From contig NZ_JAHDAU010000003.1 in the NCBI RefSeq assembly GCF_021991835.1, forward strand, positions 186,001 through 250,000: 64,000 nt of DNA, given 5' to 3'. Made by a program: the position numbers and the translations under genes. This DNA comes from Polaribacter sargassicola. Lineage in GTDB: Bacteria; Bacteroidota; Bacteroidia; Flavobacteriales; Flavobacteriaceae. This document shows positions 43,312 to 52,648 of the stretch, piece by piece. The notes under the pieces were generated by a model, which was not told where the DNA came from, did not search any database, and saw only the letters and a program-made list of their open reading frames with translations. Numbering within the stretch: the first letter of the stretch is position 1; each line of letters begins with the position of its first letter.

Positions 43312-44439
43312 ATGAAAAAAATTCAAATGGTTGACCTACAAGGTCAATATCAACAAATAAAAGAAGCTGTAAATACTTCTATAGAGCAAGTTTTAAATTC
43401 TTCTGCATACATAAACGGACCTTTAGTTCACGAGTTTCAAGCAGATTTAGAAAAATATTTAAATGTAAAACACGTAATTCCTTGTGCAAATGGTACCGAC
43501 GCTTTGCAAATAGCAATGATGGGCTTAGGTTTAGAACAAGGTGATGAAGTTATTACTGCAGATTTTACTTTTGCAGCAACTGTAGAGGTTATTGCTTTGT
43601 TAAAATTAACACCTGTTTTGGTTGATGTAGATGCAGCAACTTTTAACATAGATATTGAAGCTTTAAAAAAAGCAATTACACCTAAAACAAAAGCAATTGT
43701 ACCAGTTCATTTATTTGGACAAGTAGCTAATATGGATGCTGTTTTAGAAATAGCCAAAGAACACAATTTATTTGTAATAGAAGATACTGCACAAGCAATT
43801 GGTGCAACTTACACGTTTAAAGATGGTACAAAAAAGAAAGCTGGTACAATTGGTCATGTTGGTACAACTTCTTTTTTCCCTTCTAAAAACTTAGGTTGTT
43901 ATGGTGATGGAGGTGCAATTTTTACAAATGATGATGAATTAGCACACACTATTAGAGGTATTGTAAATCACGGAATGTACACACGTTATTACCACGATGT
44001 GGTTGGTGTAAACTCTCGTTTAGATTCTATACAAGCTGGTGTTTTAAAAGCTAAATTACCTTTATTAAATGATTATTGCGATGCCAGAAGAAATGCAGCA
44101 GAATTTTATTCAAATGCTTTTGCTGATAACAAAAACATCATCACTCCTAAAATTGCAGAAAATACCACACATGTTTTTCATCAATATACTTTACAAATAA
44201 CAAACGGTAAAAGAGATGATTTACACAAACATTTATTAGCACAAGGAATACCGAATGCAATTTACTACCCAGTTGCATTGCATTCTCAAAAAGCATACGC
44301 AGACACTCGTTATAAAGAAAGTGATTTTCCTGTAACAAATGAGTTGATTAAAACTGTAATTTCTCTGCCAATGCATACAGAATTAGATAAAGAACAATTA
44401 ACATTTATTACAAAAACTATTTTAGGTTTTGTAGGCTAA
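43312..44439 (+). CDS. DegT/DnrJ/EryC1/StrS-family sugar aminotransferase
   Basis: A 375-residue PLP enzyme that transaminates nucleotide-linked keto sugars for surface polysaccharides. MVDLQGQYQQIK opens the protein. The cofactor region has CANGTDALQIAMMGLG and the aromatic loop EDTAQAIGATY; the Schiff-base Lys is in FFPSKNLGCYGDGGA (about 192). The ending VISLPMHTELD is typical of the family. Start 43312 is preferred on promoter evidence. It lies 9 bp before galE, so the pair forms a small sugar-nucleotide operon. WbpE-like function is plausible; the exact sugar is unknown. Confidence 0.93.
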   Translation: MKKIQMVDLQGQYQQIKEAVNTSIEQVLNSSAYINGPLVHEFQADLEKYLNVKHVIPCANGTDALQIAMMGLGLEQGDEVITADFTFAATVEVIALLKLTPVLVDVDAATFNIDIEALKKAITPKTKAIVPVHLFGQVANMDAVLEIAKEHNLFVIEDTAQAIGATYTFKDGTKKKAGTIGHVGTTSFFPSKNLGCYGDGGAIFTNDDELAHTIRGIVNHGMYTRYYHDVVGVNSRLDSIQAGVLKAKLPLLNDYCDARRNAAEFYSNAFADNKNIITPKIAENTTHVFHQYTLQITNGKRDDLHKHLLAQGIPNAIYYPVALHSQKAYADTRYKESDFPVTNELIKTVISLPMHTELDKEQLTFITKTILGFVG

Positions 44440-44448
44440 AAAAATATC

Positions 44449-45456
44449 ATGAAAAAAATACTAGTAACAGGAGGACTTGGTTTTATTGGTTCTCACACAG
44501 TTGTAGAATTACAAAATGCAGGTTTCGAGGTAGTAATTATTGATGATTTATCTAACACAACTATAGGTGTTTTAGATAAAATTACAGAAATTACGGGCAC
44601 TAAACCAGATTTTCATCAAATTGATTTAAGAGTAAAAAATGATGTAAAAAACTTTTTCGAAAACAATAAGGTTGATGGAATTATTCATTTTGCGGCTTTT
44701 AAAGCTGTTGGAGAAAGCATGCACAAGCCTTTAGATTACTATGAAAACAATCTTGGTGCTCTAGTTTATTTATTACAAGAAATGAGAGATAGAAAGTTAG
44801 ACAACTTTATCTTTTCTTCTTCTTGTACTGTATATGGGCAAGCTGATGAATTACCTATTACAGAAAAAGCACCGGTTAAAACTGCAGAATCTGTATACGG
44901 AAACACAAAACAAATTGGTGAGGAAATCTTAAAAGACGCTAGTAAAGCACACAATTTAAATATTATTGCTTTAAGATATTTTAATCCTATTGGCGCACAT
45001 CCATCAATAAAAATTGGAGAATTACCATTAGGTGTTCCTCAAAACTTAATTCCTTACATCACTCAAACTGCAGCTGGCATGAGAGAAGAATTATCTGTTT
45101 TTGGTGATGATTATGATACACCAGATGGAACAGCTGTACGTGATTATATACATGTTGTTGATTTAGCAAAAGCTCATATTGCGGCTTTAGAAAGATTGAT
45201 TAATAAAAACAATAAAAAAGGTTTTGAGTATTTTAATATTGGTACAGGTAAAGGTAGCTCTGTTTTAGAAGTAATTAAAGCTTTTGAAAAAGCATCTGGT
45301 AAAACTTTAAATTACAAAATTGTCCCAAGAAGAGAAGGTGATATTACTGCTGCTTACGCAGACACAACAATTGCCAATAAAGAACTAAATTGGAAAACCG
45401 AAAAAACATTAGAAGAAGCTTTAGGTTCTTCTTGGAAATGGCAGCAACAACAATAA
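44449..45456 (+). CDS. galE: UDP-glucose 4-epimerase GalE
   Basis: A 335-residue extended SDR that interconverts UDP-glucose and UDP-galactose. The NAD loop GGLGFIGSH lies at 8-16 and DDLSN near 33. The catalytic SSCTVYG Ser/Thr region precedes Tyr150 and Lys154 in VYGNTKQ. Substrate-site motifs ALRYFNPIGAHPS and DYIHVVDLA complete the family picture. Length is typical. It is cotranscribed with the aminotransferase gene upstream and ends at a strong hairpin terminator. Confidence 0.95.
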   Translation: MKKILVTGGLGFIGSHTVVELQNAGFEVVIIDDLSNTTIGVLDKITEITGTKPDFHQIDLRVKNDVKNFFENNKVDGIIHFAAFKAVGESMHKPLDYYENNLGALVYLLQEMRDRKLDNFIFSSSCTVYGQADELPITEKAPVKTAESVYGNTKQIGEEILKDASKAHNLNIIALRYFNPIGAHPSIKIGELPLGVPQNLIPYITQTAAGMREELSVFGDDYDTPDGTAVRDYIHVVDLAKAHIAALERLINKNNKKGFEYFNIGTGKGSSVLEVIKAFEKASGKTLNYKIVPRREGDITAAYADTTIANKELNWKTEKTLEEALGSSWKWQQQQ

Positions 45457-45495
45457 TTTTATTTTTCTTTTAAATTAGAAAAAAGAAATTTTAAT

Positions 45496-45548
45496 AAAAA
45501 AATCACTTGAAAAAAGATAATTCTCTATCATTTTTGAGTGATTTTTTA
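45496..45548 (+). terminator. Long hairpin terminator after galE
   Basis: AAAAAATCACT pairs with AGTGATTTTTT, extended inward by an imperfect stem (TGAAAAAAGATA with TATCATTTTTGA) around an ATTCTC-type loop. T run on the 3' side. Confidence 0.8.
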
Positions 45549-45691
45549 CATTTTTTAGATATTTTAATCTAAAAACTGCTTTCTATATGCTAACGATATT
45601 ACATTAGAATTATCATATCAATAAAACTAACTCGTAATATTTTTGACATTCATGTTTATTCGTAATTCATCTTGGTTTTAACATTTATAAA

Positions 45692-45722
45692 TTGACATCC
45701 CTTTAGATTCGCTCTAACTTTG
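45692..45722 (+). promoter_or_regulatory. Strong Bacteroidota-type promoter for the 69-codon gene
   Basis: TTGACA starts at 45692. A 20-nt spacer separates the TTG from TAACTTTG at 45715-45722, an exact TTG-N20-TAnnTTTG match. The expected transcript start is near 45727, about 10 nt before the first ATG. Confidence 0.75.
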
Positions 45723-45736
45723 TTGCCAATTTATTA

Positions 45737-45946
45737 ATGATACTAGAAAACATGAAATTGATTAAAATTAAAAGAAAAACACGTTTAGAAAAACGTTTTA
45801 CACCAAAAATGGGAAGGCTACACACAAATGTAACTTACATTAAAAAAACACTATTTAATGTTATTCCTATAGAAACTGTACACAAATATAGAGAAACATA
45901 TTACGGTGAAATAAAAGATTGCGAAGACTGTGTTTTATCAAAATAA
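45737..45946 (+). CDS. Small basic protein with C-terminal CxxC, function unknown
   Basis: A 69-residue protein I do not recognise. It is strongly basic in the first half (KLIKIKRKTRLEKRFTPK) and ends with KDCEDCVLSK, a CxxC pair at 62 and 65. There is no signal peptide or membrane helix, so it is cytoplasmic; the charge suggests contact with nucleic acid or ribosomes, which is an inference. A second in-frame ATG at 45752 (MKLIKIK) is an equally good start. A consensus promoter and a strong terminator flank it, so it is a single-gene unit, not a chance frame. Confidence 0.75.
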   Translation: MILENMKLIKIKRKTRLEKRFTPKMGRLHTNVTYIKKTLFNVIPIETVHKYRETYYGEIKDCEDCVLSK

Positions 45947-45951
45947 AAATT

Positions 45952-45982
45952 AAAAACCTAAACTAAGATTTAGGTTTTTTTT
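45952..45982 (+). terminator. Terminator after the 69-codon gene
   Basis: AAAAACCTAAA pairs with TTTAGGTTTTT around a 6-nt loop (CTAAGA), followed by a T run. It begins 6 bp after the stop codon. Confidence 0.88.
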
Positions 45983-46057
45983 TGCAATTTATTTAACAAG
46001 ACTCAAAGACGCTCATCAATAAATTTTAGTATTTTTAAAAGTCTAAAATCAAACCAA

Positions 46058-48892
46058 ATGAAAAAAATATTACTCGCATTCTTAGTTACAACTTCGCTAT
46101 TAAGTTGTAAAAATTCATCCGAAGAAAAAACACCCGAACTTAGCATCAATTATAAAAAAATAGAACTAGAAAACGGCTTAGATGTTGTTTTTCATGTTGA
46201 TAAATCAGACCCAGTTGTTGCTGTAGAATTAATGGTACACGTTGGTTCTGCCAGAGAAATTGAAGGTAGAACTGGTTTTGCCCATTTATTTGAACACTTA
46301 TTATTCTTAGAATCAGAAAATTTAGGCAAAGGAGGTTTAGATAAAATGAGCGCAAGAATTGGTGGTTCTGGCGCAAACGGTTCTACCTCTAGAGATAGAA
46401 CTAATTATTTACAAACAGTACCAAAAGATGCTTTAGAAAAAATGATTTGGGCAGAAGCAGACAAGTTAGGCTGGTTTATAAATACCGTTACAGACCCTGT
46501 TTTAGCAAAAGAAAAAGAAGTTGTTAAAAATGAAAAAAGACAACGTGTAGACAATGCTCCTTACGGTCATAATCAATATGTAATTGGTAAAAATTTATAC
46601 CCAAAAGATCATCCTTATAATTGGCAAGTAATTGGTTCTTTAGAAGATTTACAAAATGCTACTTTAAATGATGTAAAAACATTTTTTAAAAAATGGTACG
46701 TACCAAATAATGCAACATTAGTTTTATCTGGTGATATTGATGTGGAACAAGCTACAAAATGGGTCCATAAATATTTTGATGAAATTCCTAAAGGTGATGA
46801 AATCCCTACACTAGAAAAAAGACCAGGAAAAGTTGATGAAATTAAATCTTTATATTATGAAGACAATTTTGCTAGAGTTCCGCAATTAACAATGGTTTGG
46901 CCAACGGTAGAACAATACCATCCAGACTCTTATGCTTTAGATGTTTTAGCTCAATATTTAACTGACGGAAAATCTGCTCCTTTTAATCAAGTTTTAATTG
47001 ACGATTTAAAACTAACTTCTCGTACAGGTATGTTTAGTAGAAGTTCTGAATTGGCAGGAGAAACACAAATTTCTATTAGAGCTTTTAACAATGTAAAACT
47101 AGATGATGTAAAAGCCGGAATAGAAAAAGCTTTTGCAAAATTTGAAGAAGAAGGAATTTCTGAAAAAGACTTAAATAAAATTAAAGCCGGACAAGAAACA
47201 CGTTTTTATAGTAGTTTATCTAGTGTTTTAGGTAAAGGAACTCGTTTAGCATCTTACAACACGTATACAGGAAATCCAGGTTTTGTAACAGAAGACATAA
47301 AAAACACATTGGCTGTAACTACTGCAGATGTAATGCGTGTGTATAACAAATACATTAAAGGTAAAAATTACGTTGCTACTAGTTTTGTACCTAAAAGTTC
47401 TGCAGAATTAGCTTTAACAGGAGCAGTTTTAGCAGATGTTGTAGAAGAACAAATTGTAACAGGAGCAGAAGAAAAATTTGATCCTAAAATTGCTGCAACT
47501 TACGAAAAAACTCCTTCTACTTTTGATAGAAGCGTAGAGCCACCTTACGGAGAAACTCCTTCTTTAGCTGTACCAGAAGTTTACGAAAGTAGCTTAGAAA
47601 ACGGATTAAAAGTTTACGGAATAGAAAATGATGAAGTTCCATTAGTCCGTTTTAATATTACTATTGATGGAGGTCAATTATTAGAGTCTATGGGTAAATT
47701 AGGCGTTGCCAATTTAACTGCAGATTTATTAAATAAAGGAACCAAAAACAAAACGGTAAAAGAATTAGAAGAAGCAATTCAAGAACTAGGAGCTTCTATA
47801 TATATTTATTCAGATGTTGAAAACATTACTTTAAGCGGAACAACTTTAGCTAAAAACTATAATAAAACATTAGCTTTAGCACAAGAAATGTTATTAGAAC
47901 CAAGGTTCGATGAAAAAGAATTCGACTTACTTAAAAAAGCAACTATTACTAATTTGCGTCAGCAAGAAGCAAACCCAAATTCTGTAGCAAGAAATGCTTA
48001 CAATGAATTAATTTACGGAAAAGACAACATTCGTTCTAAAAACATTTTAGGTAGTTTATCATCCGTAGAAAAAATAACTATTGAAGATTTAAAAGCATAT
48101 TACAACAATTACATTTCTCCTTCTGTTGCAAAAATGTTAGTAGTTGGTGATATTTCTAAAGAAAAAGTAGTTGCTTCTTTAGCTTCATTAAATACAAATT
48201 GGCAAGCAAAAGAAGTGAATATTCCAGAATATAAAACACCAGAAACACCAACAAAACCTACTGTTTATTTTTACGACATTCCTAATGCAAAACAATCTGT
48301 TTTACAATTTGGTGCTCCTGCTTTAGCTGCAACAGACAAAGATTTTTACGCAGCTTCTGTTATGAACTATATTCTTGGCGGCGGTGGTTTTGCTTCTCGA
48401 TTAACACAAGAGTTAAGAGAAGGAAAAGGTTATACATACGGAATTCGTTCTGGCTTTTCAGGTACAAAAGCAAAAGGTGCATTTACCATTTCTAGCGGAG
48501 TTAGAAGTAACGTTACACTAGAATCTGCACAATTAGTAAAACAAATTTTAGAAGAATATCCAACCACTTTTTCTGATAAAGACTTAGAAACAACTAAAAG
48601 TTTCTTAATTAAAAGTAACGCAAGAGCTTTTGAAACTTCTAGAGCAAAATTAAATATGTTATCTAATATTAGTAATTATGGCTGGAGTGCAGATTATGTA
48701 AAAGACCGAGAAAATATTGTTAATAATATGACTAAAGAAGAGATTTCTACACTAGCTAATAAATACGTAAATCCTAATAAAATGATTTGGTTAGTTGTTG
48801 GTGATGCAGAAACACAATTAGACAGAATGAAAGAATTAGGCTACGGAGAACCTATTTTATTAAACAAAAGACAAGAAAAAATTAAAAATTAA
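46058..48892 (+). CDS. Double-domain M16 zinc metallopeptidase lipoprotein
   Basis: A 944-residue envelope lipoprotein with lipobox LLSC (Cys17). The N-terminal M16 half carries the inverted zinc motif HLFEH (76-80), within RTGFAHLFEHLLF, and the downstream Glu in KEKEVVKNEKRQRV (about 155). The C-terminal half (about 510-940) is a second M16 fold that lacks HxxEH but keeps the ELREGKGYTYGI segment; it completes the substrate chamber. Members degrade short peptides left in the periplasm. Complete and full-length. It is an isolated transcription unit followed by a terminator. Confidence 0.94.
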   Translation: MKKILLAFLVTTSLLSCKNSSEEKTPELSINYKKIELENGLDVVFHVDKSDPVVAVELMVHVGSAREIEGRTGFAHLFEHLLFLESENLGKGGLDKMSARIGGSGANGSTSRDRTNYLQTVPKDALEKMIWAEADKLGWFINTVTDPVLAKEKEVVKNEKRQRVDNAPYGHNQYVIGKNLYPKDHPYNWQVIGSLEDLQNATLNDVKTFFKKWYVPNNATLVLSGDIDVEQATKWVHKYFDEIPKGDEIPTLEKRPGKVDEIKSLYYEDNFARVPQLTMVWPTVEQYHPDSYALDVLAQYLTDGKSAPFNQVLIDDLKLTSRTGMFSRSSELAGETQISIRAFNNVKLDDVKAGIEKAFAKFEEEGISEKDLNKIKAGQETRFYSSLSSVLGKGTRLASYNTYTGNPGFVTEDIKNTLAVTTADVMRVYNKYIKGKNYVATSFVPKSSAELALTGAVLADVVEEQIVTGAEEKFDPKIAATYEKTPSTFDRSVEPPYGETPSLAVPEVYESSLENGLKVYGIENDEVPLVRFNITIDGGQLLESMGKLGVANLTADLLNKGTKNKTVKELEEAIQELGASIYIYSDVENITLSGTTLAKNYNKTLALAQEMLLEPRFDEKEFDLLKKATITNLRQQEANPNSVARNAYNELIYGKDNIRSKNILGSLSSVEKITIEDLKAYYNNYISPSVAKMLVVGDISKEKVVASLASLNTNWQAKEVNIPEYKTPETPTKPTVYFYDIPNAKQSVLQFGAPALAATDKDFYAASVMNYILGGGGFASRLTQELREGKGYTYGIRSGFSGTKAKGAFTISSGVRSNVTLESAQLVKQILEEYPTTFSDKDLETTKSFLIKSNARAFETSRAKLNMLSNISNYGWSADYVKDRENIVNNMTKEEISTLANKYVNPNKMIWLVVGDAETQLDRMKELGYGEPILLNKRQEKIKN

Positions 48893-48913
48893 AAATTAAA
48901 ATAATATTTACAA

Positions 48914-48950
48914 AAAGGTCCTAATTTCAAATAAGAAATTAGGACTTTTG
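48914..48950 (+). terminator. Terminator after the M16 peptidase
   Basis: GGTCCTAATTTC pairs with GAAATTAGGAC around AAATAA with flanking A and T runs, within 25 bp of the stop codon. Confidence 0.82.
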
Positions 48951-48970
48951 TTTTTTAAATTATTAAAATA

Positions 48971-49423
48971 ATGAACTACAGAAAAGCAACCGAAAAAGAC
49001 CTTTTAGCAATTGTTAAAATAATGGCAGATGATGTATTAGGACAAAAGAGAGAAAACTTTCAAATTCCATTACCAAGCTCTTATTTAGATGCATTTCACA
49101 AAATAGACGCAAACAAAAACCAAGAATTGATTGTTTTAGAAAATGAAAATTTAGAAATAATTGGCACACTTCAATTAACTTACATTCAATACATTTCTTA
49201 TTGCGGTGGCACTAGAGTTTTAATAGAAAATGTTTTTATAAGAGCAGACCAAAGAGGTCTTGGTATCGGCAAAAAAATGTTTGAGTGGGCAATTAACAGA
49301 GCTAAAGAAAAAAATGCACACATGGTGCAATTAACTTCTAATAAAGAAAGACCAAGAGCTATAAAATTTTATGAAAATTTAGGCTTTAAAGCAACTCATG
49401 AAGGCATGAAATTACTTTTTTAA
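48971..49423 (+). CDS. GNAT-family N-acetyltransferase
   Basis: A 150-residue acetyltransferase using acetyl-CoA. Motif A, VFIRADQRGLGIGKKMFEWA (about 86-105), contains the Q/R-x-x-G-x-G pyrophosphate loop. Motif B, RPRAIKFYENLGF, is near 127-139. The beginning MNYRKATEKDLLAIVKIM is the usual first strand-helix. The substrate is unknown. It is free-standing, between a terminator and the promoter of the iron module. Confidence 0.9.
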   Translation: MNYRKATEKDLLAIVKIMADDVLGQKRENFQIPLPSSYLDAFHKIDANKNQELIVLENENLEIIGTLQLTYIQYISYCGGTRVLIENVFIRADQRGLGIGKKMFEWAINRAKEKNAHMVQLTSNKERPRAIKFYENLGFKATHEGMKLLF

Positions 49424-49470
49424 TCTTAAAAAGATATTCCCCTTTAAACATCAATCAACAAAATTTATAT

Positions 49471-49493
49471 TTATTTAGATTTATTATAAATAA
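49471..49493 (+). promoter_or_regulatory. Inverted repeat, possible operator of the iron module
   Basis: TTATTTA and TAAATAA are perfect 7-bp inverted arms separated by 9 bp, directly before the -33 TTG of the TonB receptor promoter. An iron-responsive repressor such as Fur is plausible by context. The sequence is AT-only in the arms, so chance cannot be ruled out. Confidence 0.35.
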
Positions 49494-49494
49494 C

Positions 49495-49525
49495 TTGCGT
49501 AAATTAAAGCAAGAAAGTATTTTTG
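49495..49525 (+). promoter_or_regulatory. Promoter of the TonB receptor gene
   Basis: TTG at 49495-49497, a 20-nt spacer and TATTTTTG at 49518-49525 fit the Bacteroidota consensus. Expected leader of about 40 nt. Confidence 0.7.
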
Positions 49526-49568
49526 CATAAAATTAACATATTATCTATACTCATTCTAAATAAACTAA

Positions 49569-52217
49569 ATGAAAAATAAATTAACGCTACTATTATTAGT
49601 AGCAATAACCTCTCTTGGTTTTTCTCAAAACGCAACAGTTTCTGGTAAAATAACAGACAACTCTAAAACAGAAATTATCGGTGTAAACACATACTTAAAA
49701 AACACTATAATAGGTACTGAAACAAATGAAAAAGGAGAATTTACAATTTCTAACATTAATACAGGAAAACACACACTTGTAATTTCTTATTTAGGATATA
49801 AAACTAAAGAAATACCATTTACAATAACTAATAATGAAGTTAAAGATTTTGGTACTATTATATTATTTGAAGGAAATGAATTATTACAAGAAGTAACATT
49901 AACTTCTAGAGACAATAAATTTTCTCGTAAAAACACAGCATACGTTTCAAAATTACCTTTAAAAGATTTAGAAAACTCGCATGTATATTCTACTGTTACT
50001 TCAGATTTATTAGAATCTCAAATAGTTACTAACTTAGATGATGCTATGCAAAATGCAACTGGAGTTTATAAACTTTGGGAAGCTACAGGTAGAGGTCCCG
50101 GAAATGGAACCTCTTACTTTTCAACTAGAGGTTTTAGCGTACAACCTAGATTAATTAATGGTGTATCTGGAATAACTTTTAGTGAAGTAGATCCTTCTTA
50201 TATAGAGCGTATTGAAGTAATAAAAGGACCTTCTGCTACTTTATTTGGTAGTACAGAAACATCATTAGGAGGTTTAATTAATGTCGTTACAAAAAAACCT
50301 TTTCAAGGTTTTGGAGGTAGCATTAGCTATACAGGTGGTTCATTTGGTATGCACAGGCTTTCTGCAGATGTTAATACTCCAATAGGAAATAGTGATGATT
50401 TATTTTTTAGAATAAACACTTCTTACTTAACTCAAGATAGTTTTCAAGATGCAGGATTTAAAAACACCTTTTTTGTTGCTCCGTCTCTTTCGTACAGAGT
50501 AAATAATAAATTAAATCTTACAGCAGGTATCGAGTTTTCTAGAACAGAACAAACAAACCCTTCAATGTTATTTTTAGGAAAAGGAACTCCATTAGTATCT
50601 ACAAATATTGAAGAGCTAAACATAGACCCAAACAAATCTTTTACCTCTAATGATATTACATTAGATAACGATGTTTATAATACAAGGTTTGTAGTAGACT
50701 ATAAAATTTCTGACAAATGGACTTCGCAAACTACTTTTTCTAGTAGTTATGCAGAAACAGGTGGTTATTATCAATATCAATTTGATGGAGGTGCCGCAGG
50801 TTTATTACAATTAGTAGCACTTTATGATGTTCCTGGCCTACAAGATTTAATAAGTCCGTTTGTAGACCCAATGCTTTATGAAGCAAGTACATTATTACAA
50901 CAAAATGCTTTTACACGTGTTTACAGTAAAAGAGATGCAGACCAAACTAGATATAATTTACAACAAAATTTTATTGGAGATTTTAAAATAGGTAAAGTTA
51001 GAAATAGATTTGTTTTTGGAATTGATTATTTAAATGATTTAAGAAACAATAGAAATGTTAACGGTAACACTGTACTAACAAGTACTTCTAATTTCCCGGC
51101 ATTATTAAACTACTTAAACAATTTTCCTTACGCAGATTTATCTGCTGTAGCTCAAACAATAGAAGCAAGTTTTGCTGGTTTTCCTTTCTTTGATGCTTTT
51201 CTATCTCCTAACGGAAATGTTATTTCTACAAGTTTTACACCAAACGCAACATATTCTCCTCCAACTAAGGCTCAATTAGATGCTAATTTTAATCAAATAG
51301 AACCTTTTACAAACAGACAAACATCTAAAACAATTGCAACTTATGTTTCTGATGTAATTAATGTAACACCTAACTTAACTGTTAATCTTGGTTTAAGATT
51401 AGATCATTTTATTCAAGATGGTAGAGATGATATTGCAGAAGATGATTTTACAAAAACTACATTATCTCCAACAGCTGGTATTTTATATCAACCAATAAAA
51501 AATAAATTATCATTATTTACAAACTACCAAACTGGTTTTGTAAATGTAGACCCTGTGGTAAATGCAGATAATACTGTTGATGTTTTTCAACCTCAAAAAG
51601 CAGTACAAATAGAAGCAGGAATAAAAACGCAGCTTTTTAATAGTAAATTAAATTTAGGAGCTAGTTATTACCATATTACTGTTGATGATTTTACCGCTCA
51701 AGATCCTACAGAAAGATTATTTAACACAACAATAGATATTGCACAAGCAGTAAGTAAAGGTTGGGAACTTGAGTTAAACGCAAACCCTTTTAACGGTCTT
51801 AACATTAGAGGTTCATATTCATTTAATGATATGAAATACACAGATGTTTATAGTGAAAAGGCCGGTAGAGATATTACAGAATTTGAAGGTAGAAGACCAG
51901 AATCTGCAGGAGCAGAAACTTTATATAATTTTTGGGCAGATTATAAATTTCAAAAAGGAAGTTTTGCAGAAAACTTTGGTTTTGGTATTGGTTTTAACGG
52001 AGCCTCAGAAAGTTTACCTATAAACAATGCACTTACAGGTGCTTTTACAATACCTAGTTACACAATATATAATGCAAGTATTTATTATGATGCTAATAAA
52101 TTTAGAATTGGTTTAAAAGCAAATAATTTTACAGATAAAATTTATTACACAGGATGGACAACAGTAAATGCACAAGCTCCTAGATCTTTTGTAGGAACTG
52201 TAAGTTATAAATTTTAG
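49569..52217 (+). CDS. TonB-dependent siderophore receptor
   Basis: An 882-residue outer-membrane receptor. The signal peptide (1-19, ending LGFSQ) is followed by a carboxypeptidase-regulatory-like domain (about 22-95: SGKITDNSKTEIIGVNTYLK, TNEKGEFTISNI). The plug (about 135-245) contains LDDAMQNATGVY, SYFSTRGFSVQPRLINGV and RIEVIKGPSATLFGSTE, all typical of FecA/FhuE-type siderophore receptors. The barrel runs to a C-terminal Phe (VSYKF). The operon context (DUF3325- and DUF3649-like proteins, PepSY reductase, flavodoxin) supports iron-chelate uptake. The specific siderophore is unknown. Confidence 0.92.
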   Translation: MKNKLTLLLLVAITSLGFSQNATVSGKITDNSKTEIIGVNTYLKNTIIGTETNEKGEFTISNINTGKHTLVISYLGYKTKEIPFTITNNEVKDFGTIILFEGNELLQEVTLTSRDNKFSRKNTAYVSKLPLKDLENSHVYSTVTSDLLESQIVTNLDDAMQNATGVYKLWEATGRGPGNGTSYFSTRGFSVQPRLINGVSGITFSEVDPSYIERIEVIKGPSATLFGSTETSLGGLINVVTKKPFQGFGGSISYTGGSFGMHRLSADVNTPIGNSDDLFFRINTSYLTQDSFQDAGFKNTFFVAPSLSYRVNNKLNLTAGIEFSRTEQTNPSMLFLGKGTPLVSTNIEELNIDPNKSFTSNDITLDNDVYNTRFVVDYKISDKWTSQTTFSSSYAETGGYYQYQFDGGAAGLLQLVALYDVPGLQDLISPFVDPMLYEASTLLQQNAFTRVYSKRDADQTRYNLQQNFIGDFKIGKVRNRFVFGIDYLNDLRNNRNVNGNTVLTSTSNFPALLNYLNNFPYADLSAVAQTIEASFAGFPFFDAFLSPNGNVISTSFTPNATYSPPTKAQLDANFNQIEPFTNRQTSKTIATYVSDVINVTPNLTVNLGLRLDHFIQDGRDDIAEDDFTKTTLSPTAGILYQPIKNKLSLFTNYQTGFVNVDPVVNADNTVDVFQPQKAVQIEAGIKTQLFNSKLNLGASYYHITVDDFTAQDPTERLFNTTIDIAQAVSKGWELELNANPFNGLNIRGSYSFNDMKYTDVYSEKAGRDITEFEGRRPESAGAETLYNFWADYKFQKGSFAENFGFGIGFNGASESLPINNALTGAFTIPSYTIYNASIYYDANKFRIGLKANNFTDKIYYTGWTTVNAQAPRSFVGTVSYKF

Positions 52218-52265
52218 ATAAAATTGTGATTAATAATTATTTTGAATTAATAATTTTTGAAATGA

Positions 52266-52295
52266 AGAACTCTAAATTTTTTAATTTAGAGTTCT
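52266..52295 (+). other. Strong intercistronic hairpin after the receptor gene
   Basis: AGAACTCTAAATT (52266-52278) and AATTTAGAGTTCT (52283-52295) form a 13-bp perfect stem with a TTTT loop. No T run follows, so it is more likely an mRNA-stabilising or partial-stop element, keeping receptor mRNA more abundant than the downstream genes, than a full terminator. Confidence 0.6.
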
Positions 52296-52311
52296 CTTAT
52301 TCTGTAAAAAT

Positions 52312-52647
52312 ATGATAAGTACTTTAATTTTTATAATTTTCTTTGGATGTTTTTTTATATATAATACTTCAAAAAAAACAGTATTACAGCGTCAATCTAT
52401 TTTAGATAATTGGCTACAAAAAAACAAAAAGCAAACAAAATACTTAGGGCTAACATTTTTATTAATTACTTTAATCTGTTCAATTCTAATTTTTAATCTA
52501 ACAAGCGGACTCTTATTTTGGCTTTTTACAGTATCTTTTATTTTAAGTCTCATCATTGTACTTTACCCTATAATTAAACCTAAAATAAAACACTTAATAA
52601 TTCTTTATATAATATCATTAATAATTGAATTAACATTAAATTTTTAA
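52312..52647 (+). CDS. DUF3325-like inner-membrane protein of the iron module
   Basis: A 111-residue integral membrane protein with three or four TM helices. The pattern fits DUF3325: helix 1 at the N terminus, a basic loop (KQTKYLGLTFLLITLI), then a hydrophobic pair with LLFWLFTVSFILSLIIVL. Small proteins of this kind accompany PepSY-type ferric-siderophore reductases in proteobacterial operons such as the fpvGHJK cluster of Pseudomonas. Sequence alone gives only moderate support. It is 1 bp upstream of the next gene, so translation is coupled. Confidence 0.75.
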   Translation: MISTLIFIIFFGCFFIYNTSKKTVLQRQSILDNWLQKNKKQTKYLGLTFLLITLICSILIFNLTSGLLFWLFTVSFILSLIIVLYPIIKPKIKHLIILYIISLIIELTLNF

Positions 52648-52648
52648 A

